Notes: a model not told the origin generated them from the letters alone. 64,000 bases of DNA from Anaerolineae bacterium (GCA_022824465.1 JAJDZV010000003.1:1-64000), one strand, 5' to 3'; shown: positions 35,051 to 44,360, counted from the stretch's first letter. Numbers and translations: made by a program.

Positions 35051-36442
35051 CTACATATCGGCGTCGAAGATGGCTTGCAGGTCGTCCCGCAGCGCATCGA
35101 GCGCCGCATCCACGTCTTCATCGCCGTTGTTATCGACGAGTTGGCCGTATTCGCCGTAGCGCGCGCTCGCTTCCAGGAAGCTCGGCATGCCCTCCTCGTG
35201 ATTGGGGTTATCCGGATACTGCAAACCAGCCAGTACCGCATCCCAATTCAAGTTGGCCCAGTCGATATTCGGGTAGGCTTCGCTCTGCGCCGCAACCGTG
35301 CGCTCGATGAAGTCGCCTTGCAGGCTCAAGCGCGCCGGCATGCCGCCATAGAGGCTCGTCAGATCCGCCGCGCGTTCGCCCAGCAGATAGGTCAAGACTT
35401 CAAAAGCCGCTTCCGGGTTGTCGCTGCTGTTCATCACGCCGAAGGTATCGGCATGCAGTTTGGCGGTGGTGACGCCGTTATGCGAAGGCACGGGAGCGAA
35501 GTCCCAAGCCGCGTCCAGATTGGCGGTGCCCCAGCCGAGGAACCACAAGTGAATCGTGATCATGCCCATATTGCCGGTATCGAACCAGTTGGCGCTGCCG
35601 CCACCCATGATCTCGCTGCCGCTGTATACCGCGTTCGGCATGAAGTAGTCTTCCCACATCGCGTTGTGGTACCAGTGCTCGGCTTCGCGCCAGACATCGG
35701 GAATGACCGCGTTGCCCTCGGCATCCACGAAGTTGGCGGAGCCAAAGAGCGTCGCGCGGCCGCGGACATCGGTGAACTGGCTGCCGTAGCCGAATTGCAC
35801 GATATTGCCCGTGTCGAACTCGTCCATGGAGGCGTCGTTGCCGTTGATATCGACCGAAAGCAGTTTGGCTACCTCGGACAGGGTATCGATATTCCACTCA
35901 TGCTCGTTGCCTTCCCAGTCCGTGTACATCTCGCCATAGGCGCTCGGCGGATAGGGAATGCCGCCCTCGTCAAACAGGTCGATGTTGTACATCAGGAATG
36001 AGGGGAAGACGGCGAAGGGGATACCCAGCTGCCCCTCGCCCTCGACGCGATAGAAATCAATCAGCGCCGGGTCGAAGTCGCTAAGGTCATAGTCATTGGC
36101 CTCGATCAGCGAGGTCAGATCCAGCCAGGCGCCGGGGAAGGACGCCCGCCCGCGAATGCCCATCGGACCGACGATATCGGGCGCGTTGCCGGCGGCGATC
36201 TGGGTGCTGAGGACATCGTACGCTTGCGCGTTGTCTACGATCTCCAGCACCAGCTCAATGCTGTCTTGCGAGGCGTTGAAGTCGGCGACAATCTCTTCTT
36301 GCGCCGCCACCAGGGGCGCGTCTGTGCCCGCGCCCAAGCCGACATACCAGCGGACGCGAACCCGATCTTGCGCTTGCGCCAGGCCAACCGCCAATACAAG
36401 CAGCAGCAGGGCGCATAGGGTGATCTGTTTGGTTGAACGCAT
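35051..36442 (-). CDS. Sugar ABC transporter substrate-binding protein (glucan locus)
   Basis: 463 residues. Signal peptide MRSTKQITLCALLLLVLAVG ending LAQAQ; no lipobox cysteine. Family 1 binding-protein features include YDVLSTQIAAGNAPDIVGPMG (about 72-92) and GWGTANLDAAWDFAPVPSHNG (about 298-318). It is unrelated at close range to the three binding proteins at the window start. It is first in the transport operon (binding protein, MalF, MalG, GH16). Two LacI-type operator-like sites lie just upstream. The likely ligand is a beta-1,3-glucan oligosaccharide, inferred from the GH16 and GH3 neighbours. Confidence 0.93.
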   Translation of the reverse strand: MRSTKQITLCALLLLVLAVGLAQAQDRVRVRWYVGLGAGTDAPLVAAQEEIVADFNASQDSIELVLEIVDNAQAYDVLSTQIAAGNAPDIVGPMGIRGRASFPGAWLDLTSLIEANDYDLSDFDPALIDFYRVEGEGQLGIPFAVFPSFLMYNIDLFDEGGIPYPPSAYGEMYTDWEGNEHEWNIDTLSEVAKLLSVDINGNDASMDEFDTGNIVQFGYGSQFTDVRGRATLFGSANFVDAEGNAVIPDVWREAEHWYHNAMWEDYFMPNAVYSGSEIMGGGSANWFDTGNMGMITIHLWFLGWGTANLDAAWDFAPVPSHNGVTTAKLHADTFGVMNSSDNPEAAFEVLTYLLGERAADLTSLYGGMPARLSLQGDFIERTVAAQSEAYPNIDWANLNWDAVLAGLQYPDNPNHEEGMPSFLEASARYGEYGQLVDNNGDEDVDAALDALRDDLQAIFDADM

Positions 36443-36487
36443 TTCTCTCTCCTACATTTATTCACTATCCGGCGTGGAACCCTGTGC

Positions 36488-36535
36488 TTGAAACCGGCTG
36501 CAAAATAGGCGAGTGCCCAGCGAAACCGATTTCAA
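36488..36535 (-). promoter_or_regulatory. Two LacI-family operator-like sites upstream of the glucan transport operon
   Basis: TTGAAACCGGCTGCAA (36488-36503) and GCGAAACCGATTTCAA (36520-36535) are imperfect palindromes centred on CG, 32 bases apart. They lie between the regulator's stop and the binding-protein start, a natural place for control by the LacI protein encoded next door. Confidence 0.5.
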
Positions 36536-36592
36536 CCTGGATAAGAATTCTGTCAATAAGCCGCCTCCTGACTCTACCTTTACCTATGACTC

Positions 36593-37612
36593 CTAGCTGA
36601 CCGCGCCGCTGCTGGCGCGGATGACTAACTCGACCGGCAAGACAATATGCCGCGCTGGCTTGGGCGATGTCTTCACGATATCAATCAAGGTCTCGACCGC
36701 CAGCACGCCGGTGCGGTTGATCGGTTGGCGCACGGTGGTCAAGGGCGGGTCAGCGCTGGATGCCAGCGGCATATCGTCAAAGCCGACCACGGCGATATCG
36801 TCCGGCACGGTCAAGCCGCGATCGCGGATGGCGCGGATGGCGCCCAGGGCGATGGCGTCGGACTGGGCGAAGACCGCGTCCGGCTCGCGATCCAATAATG
36901 CCTGCATGGCGCCGTAACCGCCGGCTTCGCTGAAGTCGCTTACTTCGATCAGCGACTTGTCGAAGGGCAGGCCGCGGTCGCTTAGCGCCTGACGATAACC
37001 GGCGTCACGATCAGCGCCGGCGGTGTTATGCGCGGTCGCCAATTGACCGATGCGCCGGTAACCAAGCTGCATCAAGTGGCTCGTGGCCAGATAAGCGCCC
37101 GCTTCATTGTCGACATCGACATAACTGACATCGGCGAGGCTGGAGCGGGGCGGGCGGCCGATCTGCACGAAGGGGATATCGTATTGCTGAATCTTGTTGA
37201 CGAAGGTGCTTTCGATGGTGTCGGCAGTGACGATGATGCCGTCGATCAAGCCGCTGGCGACAATGCGCTGGCTTACCTTCTCCTCTTCTTCCACCGTTTG
37301 AAAGAGGAAGAGCGCCGGGGTGTAATCGTTCCGATTGCAGGCGTGGGAGATGGCTTGGATGACGAGCGGATAATAGGGATCGGCAAAAGCCGATTGCAGG
37401 ATGCTGGGCATAACCAAGCCGAAGACGCGCGACTGGCTGGAGGCGAGGGAGCGAGCGGCGGAATTGGGCTGATAACCGGTCTGGCGGATGACATCCTCGA
37501 CGCGCTGGCGGACGGGCGCGCTAATGTTGGGATGACCATTGATCACGCGCGACACGGTTGAGCGGGATACGCCGGCGAGCTCTCCGATTTCTTCCAGGGT
37601 CAAGCGTTTCAT
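36593..37612 (-). CDS. LacI-family transcriptional regulator
   Basis: 339 residues. The N-terminal helix-turn-helix (LEEIGELAGVSRSTVSRVIN, about 4-23) and hinge (PNSAARSLASSQSRVFGLV, about 51-69) precede a periplasmic-binding-protein-like sugar-sensing domain, with DDIAVVGFDDMPLAS near 275. It probably represses the GH16/transport operon on one side and its own gene, releasing DNA when a glucan-derived sugar binds. Operator-like palindromes lie both upstream of it (37633, 37718) and downstream at the transport operon. Confidence 0.93.
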   Translation of the reverse strand: MKRLTLEEIGELAGVSRSTVSRVINGHPNISAPVRQRVEDVIRQTGYQPNSAARSLASSQSRVFGLVMPSILQSAFADPYYPLVIQAISHACNRNDYTPALFLFQTVEEEEKVSQRIVASGLIDGIIVTADTIESTFVNKIQQYDIPFVQIGRPPRSSLADVSYVDVDNEAGAYLATSHLMQLGYRRIGQLATAHNTAGADRDAGYRQALSDRGLPFDKSLIEVSDFSEAGGYGAMQALLDREPDAVFAQSDAIALGAIRAIRDRGLTVPDDIAVVGFDDMPLASSADPPLTTVRQPINRTGVLAVETLIDIVKTSPKPARHIVLPVELVIRASSGAVS

Positions 37613-37632
37613 AAAAACTGTCTCAATTCTGG

Positions 37633-37733
37633 GAGCGCTCTACGCATTGCTGGCTATGGCGAGAGGTTGAACATCGCGAATTGTTGGTCTGAATTAGGTC
37701 AGGGCGTTTCAAGAGAATTGAGAGCGCTCTCAA
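37633..37733 (-). promoter_or_regulatory. LacI-family operators upstream of the regulator gene
   Basis: TTGAGAGCGCTCTCAA (37718-37733) is a perfect 16-bp palindrome of the CcpA/GalR type. A second core GAGCGCTC lies at 37633-37640, closer to the regulator's start. The spacing would allow looping or simple autoregulation. Confidence 0.7.
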
Positions 37734-37789
37734 CTTTTGCACATAGTATAAGCGCGAGTTTCAAGGCTGTCAACCAGGAAATTGAAATC

Positions 37790-37822
37790 AAATCAAAAGA
37801 GCCCGGTTGCGGCGCCGGGCTC
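37790..37822 (-). terminator. Intrinsic terminator after GH3 gene
   Basis: GAGCCCGG (37799-37806) and CCGGGCTC (37815-37822) form a perfect 8-bp stem with an 8-base loop. Read on the minus strand it is followed by TTTTGATTT. It lies 28 bases past the GH3 stop. Confidence 0.75.
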
Positions 37823-37850
37823 GAGTGCGATTGCAAGCTTGGCAGGTCGG

Positions 37851-39602
37851 CTAGTAGGTCAAGCCGAAGCCGTATTTGAAGAGCGGATCGTCTGAGTCGT
37901 GCGGCACATCGGGCGCTTGAGCGCGGACTGCTTCCATCGACGACGGCAGCTCAAAGGGCAGCGTTGCCGATGGCTGGAAGCGGCCGAAGATGACATCAAG
38001 CGCGGCGGCGTCGCTGGCGCCAAAGCTGGCGATTAGGCCGGCGCTGGCTTCAGCGATCTCTGGGATGACGGCGGCGCGTTCCAGATAGATATCGACGATG
38101 GTCGGCGCTTTCGCCATGAGGCGGCGTATGCGGCTAAGCTCCGGTTCTTTGAAGTCCAGGTCGCCTTGATGGAAGAAATTCTCCAGGAAGGTGTTTGACC
38201 GCGGCTCGAAGGGCGTGCGCAGGCGGAGGATGTTGAAGTCGGCGTCGGCGGGATCGTCGACAATATCGCCGTATTGCGCCGCGACTTCCGGTTTGATGTT
38301 TTCAACGTAGATTCTCGGTCGGCCCACAAGCGGCATCTCCCCGTCATTTTTGAGCAGGACGATGGACTTGCGCTGCGCCAGATCGCCGGCGGCGCGGAAA
38401 GCCGGCTTGCCCGCGATGTTGGCGGCGTCTGTCTCATCGACATAACGATTCTCGAACAAGCCCAGTCGGAATTTGTCCCGCAGCAGACGGCGCACGCTGA
38501 TATCGAGTCGCGCTTCGCTTACCTGGCCCGTCTGCACGAGTTCAACCAGGGCTTCGGCGCAGGATTCGCCGCCGAATTGATCGACGCCAGCCTGCAAGGA
38601 CTTGATGATGCGTTCGCCCAGGCTGAGATTTTCGACTCCCCAGGCGCGGGCGGGAAAGTGTGTGCCCATGATTTCGTCATCGGTCAGCGTGCCCCAGTCG
38701 GTGCAGACGACGCCATCGAATCCGTAATGATCGCGCAGCAGCCCAGTGATGATGCCCTTGTTGAAGGCGAAGCCGACTTCTTCGTGCTCCGTGCCGACCG
38801 GCATACTGTAGTAGGGCATGATCATTGCCGTGCCGGCTTCGAAAGCGGCTTCAAAGGGCAGCAGGTGATAATCGAAATTGTCGCCTGGATAGACCTGCTC
38901 GCGCCCATAGTCGAAGTGCGAGTCTTCTCCGTCCTTCTGCGGTCCGCCACCGGGGAAGTGCTTGGTCATGCAGGCGACGCTGTCCGGGCCGATTGTCTCG
39001 CCCTGGAAGCCGCGCAGATAGGCTTTCGTAAGCTCGGCGGCTAGGATATTGTCCTCGCCGAATGTGCCATTGACGCGCGCCCAACGCGGCTCGGTGGCCA
39101 GGTCTGCCATTGGGTGCAGAGCGGCGCGCAAGCCGACGGCGATATACTCCTGGCGGGCGATATCGGCGAATTCCTCGACCAATTCTTCATCGCCTATGGC
39201 TGCCAGCCCCGGTGGCTCGGGCCATTGCGAGAAGGCCATCGTGGCATTGAAGGCGCCGGGGTTGTCAGTGAAGCTGTGGCGCGGATCGGAGGATAGCGTC
39301 ACCGGGATGCCCAGCCGACGTTCTTCGGCGAGTTTCTGCAGTTGATTGGTCCAGGCCGCCATCTTCTCCGCGGGCGCCGAGCCAACCAGGTTGAAGTGTG
39401 TCAGATGCTTATCCAGCGATTCGCTCAGCGTGGGCATATTCATCGGGTTGAAGTCGGGCATGAAAGCGCCGTCGGGCGGGATCATCATCATCGCCTGGAA
39501 CATCATGCCCGCTTTTTCTTCCAGCGACATGCGCGCGAGCAGGTCTTCAAGGCGTTCGTCGATTGGGCGGCTGGCGTCTTGGTAGGGTAGGTGATCCGAC
39601 AT
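37851..39602 (-). CDS. Glycoside hydrolase family 3 (beta-glucosidase type)
   Basis: 583 residues. The N-terminal barrel includes ERLEDLLARMSLEEKAGMMF, GIPVTLSSDPRHSF, TKHFPGGGPQKDGEDSHFDYG (acid-sugar contacts) and DGVVCTDWGTL, where the Asp (near 298) is the catalytic nucleophile. A shortened C-terminal alpha/beta domain (SIVLLKNDGEMPLVG onward) is present. There is no signal peptide, so it acts on imported oligosaccharides. In context it would release glucose from laminarin oligosaccharides brought in by the transporter at 32.9-36.4 kb. It has its own terminator and lies upstream of the LacI gene. Confidence 0.92.
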   Translation of the reverse strand: MSDHLPYQDASRPIDERLEDLLARMSLEEKAGMMFQAMMMIPPDGAFMPDFNPMNMPTLSESLDKHLTHFNLVGSAPAEKMAAWTNQLQKLAEERRLGIPVTLSSDPRHSFTDNPGAFNATMAFSQWPEPPGLAAIGDEELVEEFADIARQEYIAVGLRAALHPMADLATEPRWARVNGTFGEDNILAAELTKAYLRGFQGETIGPDSVACMTKHFPGGGPQKDGEDSHFDYGREQVYPGDNFDYHLLPFEAAFEAGTAMIMPYYSMPVGTEHEEVGFAFNKGIITGLLRDHYGFDGVVCTDWGTLTDDEIMGTHFPARAWGVENLSLGERIIKSLQAGVDQFGGESCAEALVELVQTGQVSEARLDISVRRLLRDKFRLGLFENRYVDETDAANIAGKPAFRAAGDLAQRKSIVLLKNDGEMPLVGRPRIYVENIKPEVAAQYGDIVDDPADADFNILRLRTPFEPRSNTFLENFFHQGDLDFKEPELSRIRRLMAKAPTIVDIYLERAAVIPEIAEASAGLIASFGASDAAALDVIFGRFQPSATLPFELPSSMEAVRAQAPDVPHDSDDPLFKYGFGLTY

Positions 39603-39619
39603 TTTAGATCCTTTGATGA

Positions 39620-41152
39620 TCAGCTGAGTCCGTAGAGGTCGCTGTATTTTCGCTCAAGATAGTTCAATAGCGGCGCCGGATTCAGTCCCTCGCCCGAGAC
39701 GCGCTTAAGCAGCTCGTCGGGGCTGTAAGCGCGTCCATGCCGGTAGATATTCTCGCTCAGCCAATAAAGCAGCGCCTGATAATCGCCATTCGCCAGACTC
39801 GCGACCAGATCGGGCAACTGCGCGTGAGCGGCCGCCAAGACTTGCGCCGCCATGATATTGCCGATGGTATAGGTGGGGAAGACGCCAAAGCCGCCGAATG
39901 ACCAATGCACATCTTGCAAGACGCCGCGCCGATCGTCCGGCGGCGTCAACCCGAGATATTCTTGCATTTTCGCGTTCCAGACTTCCGGAAGATCGTCGAC
40001 CGCGATCGCGCCTTCCAGCAGCGCCATTTCTATCTCCGTGCGCAGCATGATATGCAGGTTGTAAGTGACCTCGTCGGCTTCCACCCGTATCAAACTCGGA
40101 CGCACGCGATTGACCGCCCGATATAAGAGTTCCGCATCGGCCTCCGCCAGCTGCTGTGGGAATGCCGCCTGCAAGCGCGCGAAATGACGCTCCCAGAATG
40201 CATGGCTGCGACCGATCTGATTCTCCCACAAACGCGACGAGAATTCGTGCGCGCCAACGCTCGCGCCGCCGATCGCGTACTGCCCGAGGAAATCGGCTGT
40301 CAGCGCCGTACGGGTCAGCTCCCTTGCGATGTTCTGCTCGTAGAGTCCATGACCCGCTTCGTGCAGCGCGGCGAAAAGCGACATCGGCAGATAATTGGCG
40401 TCGTAGCGCGTCGTGATGCGCACATCGTCGCGTGTGAACGAGATCGCGAAGGGGTGCGGCGCGCTGTCGAGCCGGCCCCGGTCATAGTCAAATCCGATCA
40501 GCTCGGTCAGCTTGTGGCAAAGTCTCTTCTGTGCGGCGAGATCGTATTCCGCCTTCCAGAGGTCGATGGCTAGCGGCTCGTCGACGGCGACGATTCGCGC
40601 CAAGAGCGGTGAGATGCTGGCTCTTAATTCGGCGAAGATCTGATGCAGGCGAGCGGCGGTCATGCCCGGTTCGAATTGCAGGATCAGCGCGTCGAACGGG
40701 TGGTCATCATAGCCAATTGCCTCCGCCAATTCGATGTTGAGCGCCAGCATACCCTTTAGGAAAGGCTTGAAGCTGGGGAAGTCGTTTTCGGCTCTCGCCT
40801 TCGCCCAAACCGCTTCCGACTCGGCGCCAAGCGCCGCCATGCGAGCGACAAGCTCAGCCGGAATCCGCTTCTGAATCTCATAGGCGTCGCGGGTTTGTCG
40901 CAGGGCGCGCGCTTGATACGAATCGCAGTCGGCGCCAGCGATCTCGGCTTCGACGGCATCCAGCAGGCGTGCCGTTGCATCGCTGACGAAGATCGACTTC
41001 GCGAGTTTGCTCAGGGTCGACAGTTGCTTCCCGCGGCTGCGCGCCCCGCCGGCGGGCATCATCGCGCGCATATCCCACCTCAGCGTGTTGAGTATGCAAA
41101 GCAGGTCGTTGTACTCGGCGATATGCGCCGCCAGCGCCTCATAGGCTGTCAT
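39620..41152 (-). CDS. M32 family metallocarboxypeptidase (Taq type)
   Basis: 510 residues from ATG 41152, chosen for GAGG just upstream and because MTAYEALAAHIAEYNDLLCI is the normal family start. Zinc-binding motif HEAGHG lies near 262. ALHEAGHGLYEQN, IRVEADEVTYNLHIMLR (about 345-361) and FGVFPTYTIGNIMAAQ match M32. The usual HESQSRLWEN segment reads HEFSSRLWEN here, with the SQ pair altered. The enzyme trims C-terminal residues from peptides in the cytoplasm. It is divergent from the small coiled-coil gene and 17 bases downstream of GH3 on the same strand. Confidence 0.93.
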   Translation of the reverse strand: MTAYEALAAHIAEYNDLLCILNTLRWDMRAMMPAGGARSRGKQLSTLSKLAKSIFVSDATARLLDAVEAEIAGADCDSYQARALRQTRDAYEIQKRIPAELVARMAALGAESEAVWAKARAENDFPSFKPFLKGMLALNIELAEAIGYDDHPFDALILQFEPGMTAARLHQIFAELRASISPLLARIVAVDEPLAIDLWKAEYDLAAQKRLCHKLTELIGFDYDRGRLDSAPHPFAISFTRDDVRITTRYDANYLPMSLFAALHEAGHGLYEQNIARELTRTALTADFLGQYAIGGASVGAHEFSSRLWENQIGRSHAFWERHFARLQAAFPQQLAEADAELLYRAVNRVRPSLIRVEADEVTYNLHIMLRTEIEMALLEGAIAVDDLPEVWNAKMQEYLGLTPPDDRRGVLQDVHWSFGGFGVFPTYTIGNIMAAQVLAAAHAQLPDLVASLANGDYQALLYWLSENIYRHGRAYSPDELLKRVSGEGLNPAPLLNYLERKYSDLYGLS

Positions 41153-41274
41153 AGGATCCTCGTTATGTACCTGAATGTTGCTACCGCCGCCGTGTCGGTC
41201 TTCTGGTCGTTGCCGCGGGCCAGCTTGCCCGCCACAGCCGCCCACGCTACACTGGACGTGAGCGGCTACGGTAA

Positions 41275-41586
41275 ATGAAAGCTTCGGCAATGCTGACAGA
41301 CGACATTCGACTGGAACGGATAGAAAGCGAATACCAGGCGACGCGACGCGCCCAGGACCGCGCCTTTGACAGCATGAACGGCTTGGGCGAGCAGATTGAC
41401 CGGCTGAAAGAGGCGGTCGAGACCAACCGCAAAGGCATCGAAGCCAACAGCGAGGGCATCGCCGCCAACCGCGAAGAACTCTTGCTGCTGCGCCAGGCTG
41501 TCGCTGAAAATAGCCGCATGCTCTCCGCGATAATCGAACACCTTGATGTGCCATACCGCCCCATAGGCTTCGACCATGGCAACTAG
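41275..41586 (+). CDS. Small coiled-coil protein
   Basis: 103 residues, no recognised family. The central part (DRAFDSMNGLGEQIDRLKEA and onward, about 27-90) is a continuous charged heptad-like helix containing near-repeats NRKGIEANSEGIAANREELL. No signal peptide or membrane segment. Start at 41275 or at the second ATG 41290; no clear ribosome binding site decides. It lies between the divergent M32 gene and the convergent SDR gene. A random frame cannot be excluded, but the ordered heptads argue for a real gene. Confidence 0.5.
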   Translation: MKASAMLTDDIRLERIESEYQATRRAQDRAFDSMNGLGEQIDRLKEAVETNRKGIEANSEGIAANREELLLLRQAVAENSRMLSAIIEHLDVPYRPIGFDHGN

Positions 41587-41592
41587 CTGCCG

Positions 41593-42375
41593 CTAAATCG
41601 CGCGCGCGGCGCCGCCATCGACGCGCAGCGTGGCGCCGGTGATATAGCTGGCCGCTGGCGAGAGCAGGAAAGCGCCGGCGCGTCCGAAGTCGTCGATCGT
41701 GCCATAACGCCCCAGCGGGATCCCGGCCAGGCTGCGCTTCTGCACCTCTTCAATGCTGATTCCCAGCTTCTGCGAACTGACGGCGTCGAGTTGGGCGACG
41801 CGGTCGGTGTCGATCCGCCCGGGCACGAGATTATTCACGCGGATGCCATCGCCAGCCAGTTCATCCGCCAAGGTCTTGACCAAGCCCGCCACGCCGGCGC
41901 GCATCACCGTCGATAGCGCCAGCCGCGGGATCGGCTCGCGGACGGAACCAGAGGTGACCGTCAGGATAGAGCCGCCGTCCGTCATGTGCGGGATAGCCAG
42001 CCGAATCATGCGGACGCTGCTGAGCAAGGTCAACTCAAAGGCCGCCTGCCAGTCTGCATCATCCAGTTCCTTCACGGTCTTGGCGGGCGGTCCGCCAGCG
42101 TTGACCAGCAGGCAGTCGATCGCTCCCCAAGCGGCGATGGTCTTATCGACCCAAGCCTGGATATCGCCGAGCACGGTGACATCGCAGGCGGTCGCCAGAG
42201 TTTCGACGCCGGTGTCGTCCGCGAGCCTCCGGGCGGCGGCGGTCACGTCGTCCTCACTGCGGCTGCAGAGCGAGACCTTTGCGCCTTCCGCGGCCAATGC
42301 CTTTGCCACGCCGTATCCCAAACCCTTGCTCGAAGCCGCGACCAGGGCGACCTTGTCTTTCAATCCCAAATCCAT
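41593..42375 (-). CDS. SDR-family oxidoreductase lacking the usual Tyr-x3-Lys
   Basis: 260 residues with the Rossmann start VALVAASSKGLGYGVAKALA (about 9-28) and LLVNAGGPP (about 88). The Ser of the active site appears in TVTSGSV (about 138-144). Where YxxxK should follow, the sequence reads LALSTVMRAGVAGLVKTLA, with no Tyr in the expected place. This pattern occurs in one branch of SDR proteins, so it may use another residue or not be a classical dehydrogenase. C-terminal GATLRVDGGAARA is typical. Substrate unknown. Confidence 0.88.
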   Translation of the reverse strand: MDLGLKDKVALVAASSKGLGYGVAKALAAEGAKVSLCSRSEDDVTAAARRLADDTGVETLATACDVTVLGDIQAWVDKTIAAWGAIDCLLVNAGGPPAKTVKELDDADWQAAFELTLLSSVRMIRLAIPHMTDGGSILTVTSGSVREPIPRLALSTVMRAGVAGLVKTLADELAGDGIRVNNLVPGRIDTDRVAQLDAVSSQKLGISIEEVQKRSLAGIPLGRYGTIDDFGRAGAFLLSPAASYITGATLRVDGGAARAI

Positions 42376-42391
42376 GTGTCATTTCCCTTTT

Positions 42392-42760
42392 CTAGTTGAT
42401 CAGTTGCGCCAGCAATCCTTGAACCGCGTAAATATCTACGCTCTTGTTGAACTTCTTTTCTATCGGCTGTGGGTTGCTGCCAATCCAAAGTTTTAACTCC
42501 GCGTCCAAATCAAAGGTCCCGGTCGTTTCCACGCTGAACATCGTGATCTTGCCATAAGGAATCGACAGGTATTCCTTTTTTCGCCCGGTCATGCCTTGCA
42601 CATCCACTAAAATCAGACGTTTGGCGGTGAATATCCAGGTGTCGCGGAAGACCTTGAACCCCGCATGAATGGCTTCTCCTTCGCCTAGCAGTATCCCAAA
42701 GTCGCGCTGTAAGTTATCGACGCTCACAGCGCCAGCGTTACCTAGCAGTCGGCCGAACAT
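42392..42760 (-). CDS. Bacterial PH-domain protein
   Basis: 122 residues from ATG 42760; the frame is open further upstream but the added sequence does not look protein-like. GILLGEGEAIHAGFKVFRDTW, FTAKRLILVDVQGMTGRKKE and IPYGKITMFSVETTGTFDLDAELKLWI match bacterial PH-like domains of the bPH_1 type (about 15-115). Role unknown, as for most of the family. It lies 16 bases upstream of the SDR gene on the same strand. Confidence 0.82.
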   Translation of the reverse strand: MFGRLLGNAGAVSVDNLQRDFGILLGEGEAIHAGFKVFRDTWIFTAKRLILVDVQGMTGRKKEYLSIPYGKITMFSVETTGTFDLDAELKLWIGSNPQPIEKKFNKSVDIYAVQGLLAQLIN

Positions 42761-43094
42761 GCGCCAGAATTCCCTTGATTTGGATATGTTCAGGGGATTA
42801 TAGCGCTTGCGGTTGAATTGTTCAGCGGGGAATGCGCCGGGACTCGGGGCAATCGCTCCAAAATGGAGGCGCATCGGAATACAGAGAACTAGCTGCAATT
42901 CCGCCGCCGAGTACGCCGAGCGAAAATGAGGCCACAGTGACGCTTTTATCCTTTTGCCAATTTACAGCAATTGTGGCGGAAAGAGGGCGGAGCCTGCTAG
43001 TGCCGCTCAACTGTATTGATTGCTTTTCTCTGTGTACTCGAATTTACTTGGTGTACTCGGTGGCAAGTCTTTGTTCATTTCGTATGTGCGCCGG
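42761..43094 (+). other. Gene-free stretch with degenerate inverted CACAGAG-type repeat
   Basis: No convincing gene in 334 bases. GCCGAGTACGCCGAGCGAAAATG (near 42907, read in two parts) and TTCTCTGTGTACTCG with GGTGTACTCGGTGGC (43026-43071) are opposite halves of the same decayed repeat family as 28633-28736. Confidence 0.45.
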
Positions 43095-44348
43095 TTATTG
43101 CGGCAGGGTGAAGCTGAAGGTGGTGCCGTCGGACTCGACGCTGGTCGCCCAAATGGCGCCGCCATGCGCTTCGATGAATCCGCGCGCGATCGCCAAGCCC
43201 AGCCCGGTGCCTCGCGCGCCATCGTCGGCGCGGACGCGGGAGCCCTCTCCGCGATAGAAGCTCTCGAAAAGCCGCGGCAGGACGTCTTGCGGGATGAAAG
43301 AGCCGCTGTTGTGGATATCGATGCGGACTTCGCCGTCGATGGGCCAGGCGCGCAGGGTCACGCGGACACCGCGATTGGCGTATTTGATAGCGTTATCCAG
43401 CAGGTTGGTCAAGACGCGCTGGATTTTGTCCGGCGCCATGACGATCATGTCGACTTCGTCCGATACCTCGCCAATGAGTTCAATGCCGCGCTGAGCCGCC
43501 TTGGCTTCCATGCTGCCGATCGTATCGGATATGAGATCGCGAATGGAGGCGCGCTGCATGTCCAGCTGGAGGTGACCGACGTCCAATTGCGCCAGTTCAA
43601 AGAGGTCGTCGATTAGATAACTGAGATGCTCGATTTCGGCTTTGCTGCTTACGAGATAGCGCTGCACGGTCTCGTCGTCGGCAACCACGCCATCGAGGAT
43701 CGCTTCTATCATGACCCGCATCGATGTCAGTGGTGTCCGCAAGTCGTGGGATACCCAGGCGGTGAGGTCGCGGCGCGTCTGTTCCAATTGGCGCTTCTGC
43801 TCTTCGACTTCTTGCAGATTGCCCGCCATAGTGTTGAAGGTATCCGCCAGTTGGGCGATTTCGTCGTTGCCGGATATTTTCAACCGGACGGTGAAGTCGC
43901 GGCGCGCCAGGGCCTGCGTCGCCTGGTGCAATTTGCTCAGGCGGTCGGTCATGGTCTTGGAGGCGAAGAAACCAATGGTCAGCGCGGACAAGCCAGCGAA
44001 GACCAGCAAGACCGATGTCAGCGTGAGGTAGTGGCTCTGGATGAAGGTAAAGCGCGCGATCACCCAGACGTTGAGGAAGATCATCAGCACGAGCAGCGCG
44101 ATAACCATCCAGATCGCCCAGCGTAAACTGCGAAACCACTCTAGGATGCCCAGGCGGTAAAAGGCGAAAGACAGCAGCGAGCTCATGATGCCGGTCATCG
44201 TCATGAAGGCCACCAGTTGCTGCACTTCGCCGCCAGGCAGATCGAACATGATCAGTTCGCTGAAAAGCGTGCCCGCGATGGGTATGACCAGCACGACAAG
44301 GAAAATTAGTATAGGATTCTGGAACAGGCGGCGGGGCATACGCGCCAT
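43095..44348 (-). CDS. Sensor histidine kinase
   Basis: 417 residues. The N-terminal part (about 8-130) has several hydrophobic segments (PILIFLVVLVIPIAGTLFSE, WAIWMVIALLVLMIFLNVW and LTLTSVLLVFAGLSALTIGF). A HAMP-type linker follows, then the HisKA box AWVSHDLRTPLTSMRVM (phospho-His near 200) and the ATPase lobe with NLLDNAIKYANRG, and GARGTGLGLAIARGFIEAHGG near the end. It responds to an unknown membrane signal and phosphorylates the regulator encoded 12 bases upstream. Confidence 0.93.
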   Translation of the reverse strand: MARMPRRLFQNPILIFLVVLVIPIAGTLFSELIMFDLPGGEVQQLVAFMTMTGIMSSLLSFAFYRLGILEWFRSLRWAIWMVIALLVLMIFLNVWVIARFTFIQSHYLTLTSVLLVFAGLSALTIGFFASKTMTDRLSKLHQATQALARRDFTVRLKISGNDEIAQLADTFNTMAGNLQEVEEQKRQLEQTRRDLTAWVSHDLRTPLTSMRVMIEAILDGVVADDETVQRYLVSSKAEIEHLSYLIDDLFELAQLDVGHLQLDMQRASIRDLISDTIGSMEAKAAQRGIELIGEVSDEVDMIVMAPDKIQRVLTNLLDNAIKYANRGVRVTLRAWPIDGEVRIDIHNSGSFIPQDVLPRLFESFYRGEGSRVRADDGARGTGLGLAIARGFIEAHGGAIWATSVESDGTTFSFTLPQ

Positions 44349-44360
44349 ACTCGACCCTTT

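Noticed and set aside
39620-41554. M32 gene extended upstream to 41554
   Set aside because: The added 134 residues run opposite to another frame and lack family similarity; ATG 41152 with GAGG is the natural start.
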